64,000 nucleotides of DNA from Jidongwangia harbinensis (GCF_020216025.1 NZ_JAIWNC010000010.1:124001-188000), one strand, 5' to 3'. Counted from the stretch's first letter, positions 46,220 to 54,714 are shown. The notes: a model not told the origin generated them from the letters alone. Translations and numbers: made by a program.

Positions 46220-47032
46220 ATGGCACTGCGTCAACGACGGGGCATCAGCACCAACCGCAAGGCGATCGGTGCGGCAGTCTTCGCCGGTGTGCTCGTGCTC
46301 GGCGGCGTGACGGGCGTGCAGTTCGCCTCCGCCGGCGAGAACACCAAGGCGGACGGCATCGTGGTGGTGGACGGCCAGCAGTTCGACGTCTCCCAGTGCG
46401 CCGAGCTGGAGATCAACGCCGGCGAGGTGGTCTGTGACGGCGAGGCGCTGGCGCCGGTCGAGGAGATGGGCGCCGCCGACGCGGCCGCCGCCTCGGCCGC
46501 GGCCCTGGAGGCGGCGTGCGACCAGTTCGCGATCGACCAGGCCGCCGCGCAGGAGGAGGCCGCCGGCGAGGAGGCCGGCGCCGAGGAGGGTGCCGAAGAG
46601 GGCGCGGCGGCCGGCCAGGAGAAGGCCGCCAAGGCGAAGGCCAAGGCCCAGGCCAAGAAGGTCGCCAAGGCCAAGGAGAAGGCTGCCAAGGCCAAGGCCA
46701 AGGCGACCAAGGCCAAGGAGAAGGCCGGTGCCGAGGATGAGGCCGGTGCCGAGGGTGAGGCCGGCGCCGAGGGTGAGGCCGGCGCCGAGGACGAGGTCGG
46801 TGCCGAGGAGGCAGCCGCCGCGGTGACCGAGGCGCAGCAGGCGCTGCAGCTGGCCTGCCTGGAGCTGGCCGTCGCCAAGGCCGCGGCCGGCGAGGCCGGT
46901 GCCGGTGACGACGCGGGTGCCGAGGACGGGGCGGGTGCCGAGGACGAGGCCGGCGCGGACGACGAGGCCGGTGCCGAGGACGAGGCCGGCGCCGACAACG
47001 AGGCCGGTGCCGAGGAGAAGGCGCACAAGTAG
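46220..47032 (+). CDS. Secreted low-complexity polyampholyte with GAxxxA hexapeptide repeats
   Basis: A 270-residue protein of no family I recognise. The ATG at 46220 follows GAGGAG. Residues 1-38 are a Sec signal peptide ending FASA before GENTK. The mature protein has a short folded-looking start with Cys60 and Cys72, an Ala/Glu region with Cys100, a Lys/Ala block (about 135-169, KAKAKAQAKK type), five hexapeptides (170-199, GAEDEA type), a helix with Cys213 and seven more hexapeptides (227-268). Charge is segregated into acidic, basic and acidic blocks. Such sequence suggests an extended or helical wall-associated or aggregating protein. It is divergent from a TetR gene. Confidence 0.72.
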   Translation: MALRQRRGISTNRKAIGAAVFAGVLVLGGVTGVQFASAGENTKADGIVVVDGQQFDVSQCAELEINAGEVVCDGEALAPVEEMGAADAAAASAAALEAACDQFAIDQAAAQEEAAGEEAGAEEGAEEGAAAGQEKAAKAKAKAQAKKVAKAKEKAAKAKAKATKAKEKAGAEDEAGAEGEAGAEGEAGAEDEVGAEEAAAAVTEAQQALQLACLELAVAKAAAGEAGAGDDAGAEDGAGAEDEAGADDEAGAEDEAGADNEAGAEEKAHK

Positions 47033-47133
47033 GCGGCACGGGGAGGCGCGGACCGCGCCTCCCCGCCCCTACGCTGGACCGGTGGCCGACAACCGCACGC
47101 TCTCCGGAGCGCACCCCGGCGGGAGCGACCATC

Positions 47134-48234
47134 GTGGACGTTGAGCGGCTGCTGGACCGGGCGCACGACCTGATCGCGATCCGGTCCACCGCCGACCGTC
47201 CCGCCGACCTGCGGAGCGCCCTCGGCCACGTGCTCGGCGCGGTCGGCCCCGGCTTCACGGTGGAGCACTTCGAGTCCCGCGGCAAACCCAGCGCCCTGGT
47301 GTACGCCGGCCCCACCCGGCCGCCGTTCCGGGTCATCCTGAACGCCCACCTCGACGTGGTTCCCGCCGAGGACCGGCAGTTCCGGGCCCGCCGCGACGGC
47401 GACCGGCTCTACGGCCGCGGCGCCCAGGACATGAAGGTCGCCGCCCTGGTGATGGCGGACGTGTTCGCCACCCTCGCGCCGGACCTGCCGTACCCCCTGG
47501 GACTGCAGCTGGTCACGGACGAGGAGGTCGGCGGCGTCGACGGCACCGGTCACCAGGTCGCCGCCGGGGTCACCGCCGGCTTCGTGGTCATCGGCGAGCA
47601 CAGTCGCCTGCGGGTGGTCGCCGAGTCCAAAGGGCTGCTGCAGGTGCGGCTGCGGGCCGGCGGCGTGGCGGCGCACGCGGCGTACCCCTGGCTCGGTGAC
47701 AACGCCTTGCGCACGCTCACCGCCGCGATCGACGGCATCCTGCGCCGCCATCCGGTACCGGCCGGCGAACAGTGGACCACCACCGTCAACGTGGCCCGGA
47801 TCGGGACCGGCAACCGGGCGGTCAACCAGGTGCCCGCGGACGCCACCGCCTGGCTGGACATCCGTTTCCCGCCGGAGGACGAGGCGTTCGCCGGACGTAC
47901 CCCCGACGAGATCGTCGCGCACCTGGGCGCGCTCGGCGGCGAGCGGGTGACGGTGACGGTGGAGGCGTTCGCGCCGCCGCACCGCGCCGATCCGGCCGGC
48001 GCCGAGGTGCGGCTGCTGCGGGACGCGGCACGGGCGGCCGGATACTCCGGGGACCTGCTGCGCAAGCACGGCGCCGCGGACGGGCGGTTCTACTCGGCGG
48101 CCGGAGTTGACGCGGTCATCTTCGGGCCCGGGGGAGACGGCCAGCACGGGCCGGACGAATACCTGGCGATCGCCACGGTCAGGCCGTACCACGACGCGCT
48201 GGCGGGATTTCTGCGGCGGCTGGGCGGCGGGTGA
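47134..48234 (+). CDS. M20-family metallopeptidase/deacylase
   Basis: A 366-residue zinc hydrolase of the ArgE/DapE/CPG2 family, which removes amide-linked groups from amino acids or short peptides. NAHLDVVP carries the first metal His and Asp, GRGAQDMK the bridging Asp, and VTDEEVGG the Glu pair of the catalytic centre; the His in VAAHAAYPWLGDNA belongs to the dimerisation domain. The start is GTG at 47134. The last 56 bases overlap the end of the convergent EamA gene on the other strand. Substrate unknown. Confidence 0.88.
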   Translation: MDVERLLDRAHDLIAIRSTADRPADLRSALGHVLGAVGPGFTVEHFESRGKPSALVYAGPTRPPFRVILNAHLDVVPAEDRQFRARRDGDRLYGRGAQDMKVAALVMADVFATLAPDLPYPLGLQLVTDEEVGGVDGTGHQVAAGVTAGFVVIGEHSRLRVVAESKGLLQVRLRAGGVAAHAAYPWLGDNALRTLTAAIDGILRRHPVPAGEQWTTTVNVARIGTGNRAVNQVPADATAWLDIRFPPEDEAFAGRTPDEIVAHLGALGGERVTVTVEAFAPPHRADPAGAEVRLLRDAARAAGYSGDLLRKHGAADGRFYSAAGVDAVIFGPGGDGQHGPDEYLAIATVRPYHDALAGFLRRLGGG

Positions 48235-49096
48235 GACGCTTCTCCGCGTACGCCATGCCGGCCAGCACGATCAGGCCGCCGACCAGCAGATTCCAGGTCA
48301 CCGGCTCGCTCAGGAACAACACCCCGACCCCCACCGCGGCGACCGGGACCACGTAGTTGACCGCGGACGCGCTGGTCGCGCCGATGTCGCCGATCAGCCG
48401 GAAGTACAGCACGTACGCCAGCCCGGTGCTCAGCACGCCGAGCAGCACGATGCTCACCAGCACCCGCGAGGTGAGCCGCACCGTTCCCCACTCCAGCAGC
48501 GGACTCGCCAGCGCCTGCAGGACCACCGCCACCAGCAGCTGGCCCGCCGCCAGCGACAGCGGTGCCAGCCCGCGCGGCGACAGGAAACGGCGTACGTACA
48601 CGAAGCTGATCGCGTAGCTCACCGCGGCGCCGAAGCAGGCGATCTCGCCGCCCAGCGACCCGGGCGCCTCCCGCCACGGCGCCAGCACCACCACGATGCC
48701 GGCGAAGCCGATCAGCAGGCCGACCACCTTGCGCGCGGTGGCGCGTTCGGCGGACAGGGCCGCGTACGCGATGGTCAGCGTCAGCAGCGGCGTCGCCCCG
48801 ATCAGCACCCCCGCCACGCCCGCACCGGCGCTGCGCTCGCCGTACGACAACAGCAGGAACGGCAGCACCTGGCCGAACAAGGCGGCGCCCGTCAGATGCC
48901 CCCACACCGTCCCACCGCGCGGCAACCCCACCTGCCGGACCGCCGCGATCACCGCCAGCACCAGCGCGCCCAGCGCCAGCCGGGCCAGGACCAGCTGCGC
49001 CGGGCTGAGGCCCTCCAGGGACACCTTGATGAGCGTGAAGCTGCCGCCCCACAGCAGGGCCAGGGCCAGGAACCGGATTACCGTCGCGTTCGTCAC
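48179..49096 (-). CDS. EamA/DMT-family transporter
   Basis: A 305-residue membrane protein with ten hydrophobic segments in two EamA halves. The GTG at 49096 (VTNATVIRFLALALLWGGSF) gives the standard family start; the open frame extends further upstream but without hydrophobic or family character. It lies 55 bp downstream of a LysR gene on the same strand, a common arrangement in which the LysR protein controls the exporter. The C-terminal tail (RRPAAAEIPPARRGTA) overlaps the end of the convergent M20 peptidase. Metabolite or amino acid efflux is the family expectation. Confidence 0.88.
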   Translation of the reverse strand: MTNATVIRFLALALLWGGSFTLIKVSLEGLSPAQLVLARLALGALVLAVIAAVRQVGLPRGGTVWGHLTGAALFGQVLPFLLLSYGERSAGAGVAGVLIGATPLLTLTIAYAALSAERATARKVVGLLIGFAGIVVVLAPWREAPGSLGGEIACFGAAVSYAISFVYVRRFLSPRGLAPLSLAAGQLLVAVVLQALASPLLEWGTVRLTSRVLVSIVLLGVLSTGLAYVLYFRLIGDIGATSASAVNYVVPVAAVGVGVLFLSEPVTWNLLVGGLIVLAGMAYAEKRLTRRPAAAEIPPARRGTA

Positions 49097-49151
49097 GATC
49101 TGATCGTCCCCGCCCGCCGGGGCCGGGTCCACGAGGCTTTTCCGCCCGGAA

Positions 49152-50060
49152 TCAGGTAGCGGAACTGAACGATGCCGCCGCGACGACGAAGGCCCGCACC
49201 ACCGAGCGCAGGTGCGGTGCCCGGTCCCCGGCCCGCCGCGCGTACAGCACCACCTGCCGGCGCGGCTGCTCCGCCCGCAGCGCCCGCACCACGATCTCCG
49301 GGTCGTGCCGGAGCACACACATCCGCGGCACCAGCGCCACCCCCAGCCCCGCCCGGACCAGGGCGAACACGGCGTCGTAGTGGTCCGCGGTGTGCGCCTC
49401 CCGGGGCGTGAACCCGGCTGCCGCGCAGGCCTCCAGGGCGATCGTGCGGCACAACCCGCCCGGCGGCAGGATCCACGCCTCGCCGGCCAGGTCGGCCAGC
49501 GTCACCTCCGAACCGGCGAGCGGATGCACCGCCGGCAGCGCCACGTCCAACGGGTCGATCAGCAGCGGCCGCCGCTCGAACCGGGGGTCGTCCACGCGGA
49601 CGTCCCCGTCCAGGCCCACCACCAGATCGGTGTCGTCGCGCACCAGCCGGTCCATCGCCGGCTCGGTGTCCATCTCCTGCAGCCGCAGGGTGAGACGCGG
49701 CTCGGCCACGGCCAGGTCCCGCATCGCGGGCACGGCCAGCGCGGGTACGGCGGTGGCGAAGCAGTCCACCCGCACCGTGGCCGCGGCGCCCGTCACGTAC
49801 GCGTCCAGTTCGGTCTGCGCCTGCTCCAGCTGGGCGAACAGCACGTCGGCATGCCGCAGCAGCAGCTGGGCCGCGTCGGTCAGCCGGACCCGGCGGCCGT
49901 GCGGCTCCAGCAGTGGCGTGCCGACGTCCTTGGACAGCAACGCCAGCTGCTGCGACACCGCCGATGACGTCATGTGCAGCGCGCCGGCGACCGCGGTCAC
50001 GGTGCCGCGGTCCCGGAGTTCCCGCAGCAGCCGCAGGCGCCGCAGATCAAGCTGACCCAC
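49152..50060 (-). CDS. LysR-family transcriptional regulator
   Basis: A 302-residue LysR regulator with helix-turn-helix DRGTVTAVAGALHMTSSAVSQQLALLSKDVGTPLLE at the N-terminus and a periplasmic-binding-like effector domain. The start ATG at 50060 gives MGQLDLRRLRLLREL. It is followed by the EamA exporter gene, which it probably controls. It sits tandem to, and 87 bp downstream of, the TauE permease gene, with no evident link. Confidence 0.9.
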   Translation of the reverse strand: MGQLDLRRLRLLRELRDRGTVTAVAGALHMTSSAVSQQLALLSKDVGTPLLEPHGRRVRLTDAAQLLLRHADVLFAQLEQAQTELDAYVTGAAATVRVDCFATAVPALAVPAMRDLAVAEPRLTLRLQEMDTEPAMDRLVRDDTDLVVGLDGDVRVDDPRFERRPLLIDPLDVALPAVHPLAGSEVTLADLAGEAWILPPGGLCRTIALEACAAAGFTPREAHTADHYDAVFALVRAGLGVALVPRMCVLRHDPEIVVRALRAEQPRRQVVLYARRAGDRAPHLRSVVRAFVVAAASFSSAT

Positions 50061-50147
50061 CGCGTCATCCTAGGCCGGACCGGGTCGGCGGGCGGTCCCG
50101 CGCCGATCACGCCGGTGTGGCCGGCCGGCCCCGGCGGAGGCCGGCGG

Positions 50148-51089
50148 TCATCGGGGCGCGGCCGGGGCCGGTGCGGTCGCCACGGCCCGGGCCTCGGCCT
50201 CGGCGACGGCGATCCGGTCCTCGTCCCGGTGGATCCGGTATTCGCGCAGCGTGTACCCGAACGCGGCGGCCCACACCACGGCGATGACCAGGTAGGTGCC
50301 GTAGCGGACCTGGTCGGCGGCGTCGATCCAGTCGCTGCGCAGCAGGGACCGGGCGTTGGTGAGGATGATCAGGCCGCCGACCGCGGTGCCGGCCAGCCGC
50401 GGCGGTACGTGCCGGACCAGCCAGGCCGCGGCCGGCGCCGCGATCGCGCCGCCGAGCAGGAGCAGCCCGACCCAGCCCAGGTTGATGTTCTCCGACCCGA
50501 GGCCGAGCAGGAAGCCGGCACTCGCCGCGACCGCGACCAGGAACTCGCTGGTGTTGATGGAACCGACCACCTTGCGCGGTTCGAGCCGTCCGCTGGCCAG
50601 GATCGCCGGGGTGCCGACCGGTCCCCACCCGCCGCCGCCGGTGGCGTCCACGAATCCGCCGGCGAGCCCGAGCGGGGCCAGGAACTTCGCGCTCAGCGGC
50701 TGGCCGAGCCGGGCCCGGGGCAGGCCGAAGGCGGTGAAGCGGACCAGGATGTAGGCGCCCAGAACGAGCAGGACGATCGCCATCACGGGCGCGGCGGCGG
50801 CGGTCGAGATGCGGGACAGGAACGTGGCGCCGGCGAAGGCGCCGACCGCGCCGGGCAGGCCGACCCGCCACACCACCCGCCAGTCGACGTTGCCGAACTT
50901 CCAGTGCGACAGCCCGGACACCAGCGTGGTCCCGATCTCGGCGAGGTGCACCGTTGCCGACGCCGCGGCGGGGTTGGTGCCGATCGCCAGCAGCAACGTC
51001 GTCGAGGTCACGCCGTAGGCCATGCCGAGGCCGCCGTCGACCAGTTGCGCTCCGACCCCCACCAGGACGAGCAGGATGAGCTTTTCCAC
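50148..51089 (-). CDS. TauE/SafE-family sulfite/organosulfonate permease
   Basis: A 313-residue membrane protein with eight or so hydrophobic segments. The family motif AQLVDGGLGMAYGVTSTTLL in the first half and GGFVDATGGGGWGPVGTP in the second are the paired TauE/SafE signatures. The GTG at 51089 with GGGAGGA upstream is the better start; a longer frame would run through the promoter at 51129-51158. It exports or imports small anions such as sulfite or sulfoacetate in characterised members. No sulfur metabolism genes lie next to it. Confidence 0.88.
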   Translation of the reverse strand: MEKLILLVLVGVGAQLVDGGLGMAYGVTSTTLLLAIGTNPAAASATVHLAEIGTTLVSGLSHWKFGNVDWRVVWRVGLPGAVGAFAGATFLSRISTAAAAPVMAIVLLVLGAYILVRFTAFGLPRARLGQPLSAKFLAPLGLAGGFVDATGGGGWGPVGTPAILASGRLEPRKVVGSINTSEFLVAVAASAGFLLGLGSENINLGWVGLLLLGGAIAAPAAAWLVRHVPPRLAGTAVGGLIILTNARSLLRSDWIDAADQVRYGTYLVIAVVWAAAFGYTLREYRIHRDEDRIAVAEAEARAVATAPAPAAPR

Positions 51090-51128
51090 TCCGTCCTCCC
51101 CCCGTCGAGAATCCCTATCGAAACTATA

Positions 51129-51158
51129 GAGATACTCCGTCCGTTGGTGTGCGGTCAA
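51129..51158 (-). promoter_or_regulatory. Sigma-70-like promoter of the TauE gene
   Basis: On the minus strand TTGACC (51153-51158) and TATCTC (51129-51134) are 18 bases apart. An imperfect palindrome CTATCGAAACTATAG overlaps the start region just downstream and may be an operator. The -35 lies in the 8 bases beyond the stop of the adjacent flavoprotein gene. Confidence 0.5.
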
Positions 51159-51165
51159 GGCCGCG

Positions 51166-52590
51166 CTAGCGGAACGTCATGTCCCGGGTCACGTCCGCGC
51201 GCATCGTGGTGACCAGGTCGACCAGGTAGTTCTGGCGTACCGTCCAGGGCTGGTGACTGCCGCGCTGGGGGAACCGGTCCCGGGCCCGCTGCACGTACCC
51301 GGAGGTGAGGTCCAGCAACGGCCGGCGCGGTCCGGGCGGTGGCTCGTTCGGGGTTGCGGTCGTGTATCCGTGCCGGTCCAGGTGGGCGAGCAGCCGGCAG
51401 AGGTAGCGGGACGACAGGTCGGCGCGCAGCGTCCAGGACGCGTTGGCGTACCCGAGGCAGTAGGACAGGTTCGGCACGCCGCTGAACATCATTCCGCGGT
51501 ACGCCACCCGCCCGCCCGGATCCACCGGCTCGCCGTCCACGGTCAGCCGGATGCCCCCGACCGGCAGCAGCGTCAGGCCGGTCGCCGAGACCACGATGTC
51601 GGCCGGCAGCACCGGCCCGGACGCGAGCCGGATGCCCTCGGGTACGAACCGGTCGATGCGGTCGGTGACCACCGACGCGGCGCCGGACCGGATGGCCCGG
51701 AACAGGTCGCCGGACGGCACGAAACACGGGCGCTGGTCCCACGGCTGGTAGGACGGCGTGAAGTGGGCGTCGAGGTACGCCGGGTCGGGCAGGACCCGCA
51801 GCGCCCGCCGCCGCAGCGCCCGCTTCACCGGTTCCGGGCGGCGCCGGCTGAGCTCGTAGAAGCCCTGGGTCACCAGGATGTTGCGGGCGCGGGCCAGCCG
51901 GTGCGCGGCCCCGGCCGGCAGCCACCTGCGCAGCCGGTCGGCGACCGCGTCGCGCGGGTCCCGCGGGGTCACGTACGACGGGGAGCGCTGCAGCATCGTG
52001 ACGTGCCCGGCGCGCTCCGCCAGCGCCGGCACCAGCGTGACCGCGGTCGATCCGCTGCCGATCACCACCACCCGCCTGCCGGCGTGGTCCAGGTCGCCGG
52101 GCCAGAACTGGGGATGGACGAAACGCCCGGCATAGTCCGCCCGCCCCGGGAACTCCGGCTGGTGGCCGCGCTCGTAGTCGTAGTAGCCGGCGCAGACATG
52201 CAGAAACCCGCAGGTGTACGTGCCCGCGGTGGTTCGTACCGTCCAGCGGGCCGGCCCCGACGACCAGGCCGCGCTCAGCACCCGGGTGCGCAGCCGGATC
52301 CGCCCGGTGATGCCGCCGGCGTCGGCGGTGTCCCGGATGTAGTCCAGGATGGTGTCGCCGGTGGCCATCGAACGCTCGCCGCGCCACGGCCGGAACGGAT
52401 AGCTCAGCGTGAACATGTCGGAGTCGGAGCGCACGCCCGGGTAGCGGAACAGGTCCCAGGTGCCCCCGACCGACTCGCGCGCCTCCAGGATCAGGTAGCT
52501 GGTGCCCGGGCGGTGCTGCCGCAACCGCCACGCCGCGCCGACCCCGGACAGCCCGGCACCGATGATCAGCACGTCGACGTGTTCGGTCAT
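51166..52590 (-). CDS. Flavin-containing monooxygenase, Baeyer-Villiger type
   Basis: A 474-residue FAD/NADPH monooxygenase. IIGAGLSGVGAAWRL is the FAD-binding Rossmann motif, VVVIGSGSTAVTLVPAL the NADPH one, and between them YAGRFVHPQFWP matches the Baeyer-Villiger fingerprint FxGxxxHxxxWP with Tyr for Phe. It would insert oxygen next to a ketone, or oxidise a heteroatom. The ATG at 52590 overlaps the upstream gene stop (ATGA). Upstream on the same transcript lie DUF4873 and TetR genes, and a divergent diiron oxygenase is encoded beyond an operator, so it is part of an oxidative tailoring or degradation island. Confidence 0.9.
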   Translation of the reverse strand: MTEHVDVLIIGAGLSGVGAAWRLRQHRPGTSYLILEARESVGGTWDLFRYPGVRSDSDMFTLSYPFRPWRGERSMATGDTILDYIRDTADAGGITGRIRLRTRVLSAAWSSGPARWTVRTTAGTYTCGFLHVCAGYYDYERGHQPEFPGRADYAGRFVHPQFWPGDLDHAGRRVVVIGSGSTAVTLVPALAERAGHVTMLQRSPSYVTPRDPRDAVADRLRRWLPAGAAHRLARARNILVTQGFYELSRRRPEPVKRALRRRALRVLPDPAYLDAHFTPSYQPWDQRPCFVPSGDLFRAIRSGAASVVTDRIDRFVPEGIRLASGPVLPADIVVSATGLTLLPVGGIRLTVDGEPVDPGGRVAYRGMMFSGVPNLSYCLGYANASWTLRADLSSRYLCRLLAHLDRHGYTTATPNEPPPGPRRPLLDLTSGYVQRARDRFPQRGSHQPWTVRQNYLVDLVTTMRADVTRDMTFR

Positions 52591-52907
52591 GGCGCCAGTC
52601 TGCCCGGTGCGGTGGCCGGTTCGGTCCACGGCGGCGGGCCCACGCCGGAGAGGCGCACCCCGCCCCACGGGTCCGGTTCGCCGATCCGCGCGGCCCGTCC
52701 GGTCCCGCCCGGCAGCCGGACCTCCGCCTCCCGCGCGCCGGACCGGACCCGTGCCACCAGCGCCGGGTCGGGCGAGGTGCGGCCGGCCCAGCGGTACCGG
52801 CCCTCGACCGGCTCGAAGGTGACCGACAGCCGCACGGTCACCGCCCGGATCTCGGTGCCGACCCGGACGGTGGCCGGGCCGCGGTACTCCTCCGCCGGGT
52901 CAGTCAC
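52587..52907 (-). CDS. DUF4873-type small protein
   Basis: A 106-residue protein that I take as DUF4873, a domain often fused to or encoded next to actinobacterial flavin monooxygenases. It is beta-rich, with TVRLSVTFEPVEGRYRWAGRTSP and VRLPGGTGRAARIGEPDPWGGVRLSG. No catalytic residue is evident; it may assist the flavoprotein. It starts with GTG at 52907, overlapping the TetR stop by 8 bases, and its stop overlaps the monooxygenase ATG, so all three are made from one message. Confidence 0.7.
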   Translation of the reverse strand: MTDPAEEYRGPATVRVGTEIRAVTVRLSVTFEPVEGRYRWAGRTSPDPALVARVRSGAREAEVRLPGGTGRAARIGEPDPWGGVRLSGVGPPPWTEPATAPGRLAP

Positions 52908-53568
52908 GGCCGGTGGCCGCCAGCCCGCCCGGCAGGTCGGCCGCGCTGCGGACGCCCGCGACGCCGCTCCACAGGAACGTGGTCAGGTACTCGCTGAGCG
53001 CGGCCCGGCTGATCGGCTGCTGGTGACGCAGCCACCAGTCGCCGACCGTCTGCACGTACCCGACGACGCCGTACGCCCAGGGCAGCGCCGGGCCGGCGTC
53101 CAGGCCGGCGTCGCGCAGCCGGTCGCCGAGGATGCGGGCGAGCGCGCTGGCCACCGTGTCCACCACGTCCGCCACCACGTCGCGGTGCCGTTCCACGTCC
53201 GGCCGGTGCACCACGAAGCGGTACACGTGCGGATCGGCCTCGATGAGCGTCAGGTAGGCGTCCACCGCGGCGCCCACGACGTCGCGGTCCGCGCGGACCG
53301 CGGCCACCGCGGGTTCGATCGCGGCGACCAGCATGGCCGCCGCCTCGACGCCGACCGCCTGCCAGAGCTGCGACTTGTCGGCGAAGTACCGGTACAGCAC
53401 CGGCTTGCTGACGCCGGCGTGGGCGGCGATGGCCTCCATGCCGATGTCCGGCCCGTGCGCGCGGATCGCCTCGATCGCGGCGACGGTCAGCTGGGCGCGG
53501 CGCTGCTCGCGGTGGTCCGCCCAGCGCTGCCGGCGGCCGTCCTTGACGCCCGGATCGACGAAGTTCAT
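52900..53568 (-). CDS. TetR-family regulator of the oxygenase island
   Basis: A 222-residue TetR repressor. The helix-turn-helix is IGMEAIAAHAGVSKPVLYRYFADKSQLWQ, followed by a helical ligand domain of the TetR_C type. The ATG at 53568 gives MNFVDPGVKDGRRQRW; the open frame continues upstream but loses family character. It heads the transcript with the DUF4873 and monooxygenase genes and is divergent from the AurF-like gene. A perfect GAAGTAAC palindrome lies 8 bases beyond its start, so it should control both directions. Confidence 0.9.
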   Translation of the reverse strand: MNFVDPGVKDGRRQRWADHREQRRAQLTVAAIEAIRAHGPDIGMEAIAAHAGVSKPVLYRYFADKSQLWQAVGVEAAAMLVAAIEPAVAAVRADRDVVGAAVDAYLTLIEADPHVYRFVVHRPDVERHRDVVADVVDTVASALARILGDRLRDAGLDAGPALPWAYGVVGYVQTVGDWWLRHQQPISRAALSEYLTTFLWSGVAGVRSAADLPGGLAATGRD

Positions 53569-53575
53569 AGTACGA

Positions 53576-53592
53576 GAAGTAACTGTTACTTC
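53576..53592. promoter_or_regulatory. Perfect TetR operator, 8-base arms
   Basis: GAAGTAAC-T-GTTACTTC is a perfect 17-base palindrome. A further half-site GGTAAC lies just downstream. It occupies the 60-bp space between the TetR gene and the divergent AurF-like gene, so one site can regulate both. Binding by this TetR is inferred from position and symmetry. Confidence 0.75.
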
Positions 53593-53628
53593 CGGTAACG
53601 TCAAGTCCCCCCGGTCCCGGAGGTCCGC

Positions 53629-54513
53629 ATGGCCACCCCCGATCGCGAACTGACCGCCACCCGGCTGCTGCACACCTCGGCCGAGCGCACCTACGACCCC
53701 GCCGTCGAGATCGACTGGGACGCCGACCTGGCACCCGGACTCTTCTTCACCCCGCCGGAACGCTCCACGCTGTACGGCACCCCGCTGTGGGAGGCGCTCA
53801 GCGAACCGCAGCGCATCACGCTCACCCGGCACGAGGCGGCCAGCGTGGCCGGCCTGGGCGTCTGGTTCGAGACGATCCTCATGCAACTGCTCATCCGCGC
53901 CTACTACCGGCAGGACCCGACCGACGCGCACGCCCAGTACGCGCTCACCGAGATCGCCGACGAGTGCCGCCACTCGGTGATGTTCGGCCGGATGATCGAC
54001 CGCCTCGGCTGCCCGAACTACCGCCCCGGCGGCATCAACGACGTGCTCGGCAGGTGGGTCGCCGCCACCGCCAGCGGACCCCGGATGTACGCCGCCATCC
54101 TGATCGGCGAGGAGGTGCTGGACACGTTCCAGCGCGAGGCGTCCGCCGACGAGCGGGTGCAGCCGCTGGTCCGGATGGTGTCCCGGCTGCACGTGGTGGA
54201 GGAGGCCCGGCACGTCCGGTACGCCCGGGAGGAACTGGCCCGCCAGATCCGCGCCGCCGGGACCGCCCGGCTCCGGTTCGACCAGATGATCATCGGGCGG
54301 GCGGCGTACCTGGTCGGCACCCGGCTGGTGCACCACGACGTCTACCGGTCCGTCGGCATCGACCCGGCGGTGGGCCGGCGCGCCGCGCGGGCCAACCCGC
54401 ACTACCGGGCGAGCCTGCGCTGGGCCGCCCGGCGGGTGGTGGCCTACCTGGACGGGCTGGGGCTGATCGGCGGCCCGGGACTGCCGCTGTGGCGCCGGTC
54501 CGGACTGCTCTGA
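53629..54513 (+). CDS. AurF-like non-haem diiron oxygenase
   Basis: A 294-residue all-helical protein of the AurF/CmlI-type diiron N-oxygenase class (ferritin-like). Metal-ligand motifs recur on four helices: TRHEAASVAGL (Glu), EIADECRHSVMF (Glu and His, ExxRH), LIGEEVLDTFQ (Glu) and HVVEEARHVRYA (ExxxH). In the family the iron pair activates oxygen for amine oxidation or related reactions. The ATG at 53629 follows GGAGG. It is divergent from TetR with a shared operator, so it is coregulated with the Baeyer-Villiger flavoprotein. Substrate unknown. Confidence 0.85.
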   Translation: MATPDRELTATRLLHTSAERTYDPAVEIDWDADLAPGLFFTPPERSTLYGTPLWEALSEPQRITLTRHEAASVAGLGVWFETILMQLLIRAYYRQDPTDAHAQYALTEIADECRHSVMFGRMIDRLGCPNYRPGGINDVLGRWVAATASGPRMYAAILIGEEVLDTFQREASADERVQPLVRMVSRLHVVEEARHVRYAREELARQIRAAGTARLRFDQMIIGRAAYLVGTRLVHHDVYRSVGIDPAVGRRAARANPHYRASLRWAARRVVAYLDGLGLIGGPGLPLWRRSGLL

Positions 54514-54549
54514 CCGGCCGGGCGCCGCACCCCGGCCGGGCGCCGCACC
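54514..54549. repeat. 18-bp tandem duplication
   Basis: CCGGCCGGGCGCCGCACC is present twice head to tail (54514-54531 and 54532-54549), and the first seven bases begin a third copy. It starts directly after the stop of the AurF-like gene. No function is evident; replication slippage in a GC-rich stretch is the simplest explanation. Confidence 0.8.
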
Positions 54550-54578
54550 CCGGCCGCCCGTCGCGCCTCGGTCACCCC

Positions 54579-54638
54579 ACGGCGGCCGGCGGCGCACCCT
54601 TCGCGCCGACGGCGGCCGGCGGCGCACCCTTCGCGCCG
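54579..54638. repeat. 30-bp perfect tandem duplication
   Basis: A 30-base unit starting ACGGCGGCCGGC and ending TTCGCGCCG is repeated exactly (54579-54608, 54609-54638). It lies in the same 201-bp non-coding space as the 18-bp duplication. The identity of the copies suggests a recent event. Confidence 0.85.
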
Positions 54639-54714
54639 TGACCCGCGCCGGAGCGGGCGGTGAACACGGCCACATCGGCGGGCGGGGCGCCGGTAAGGGG
54701 CACATGATGGTTCG

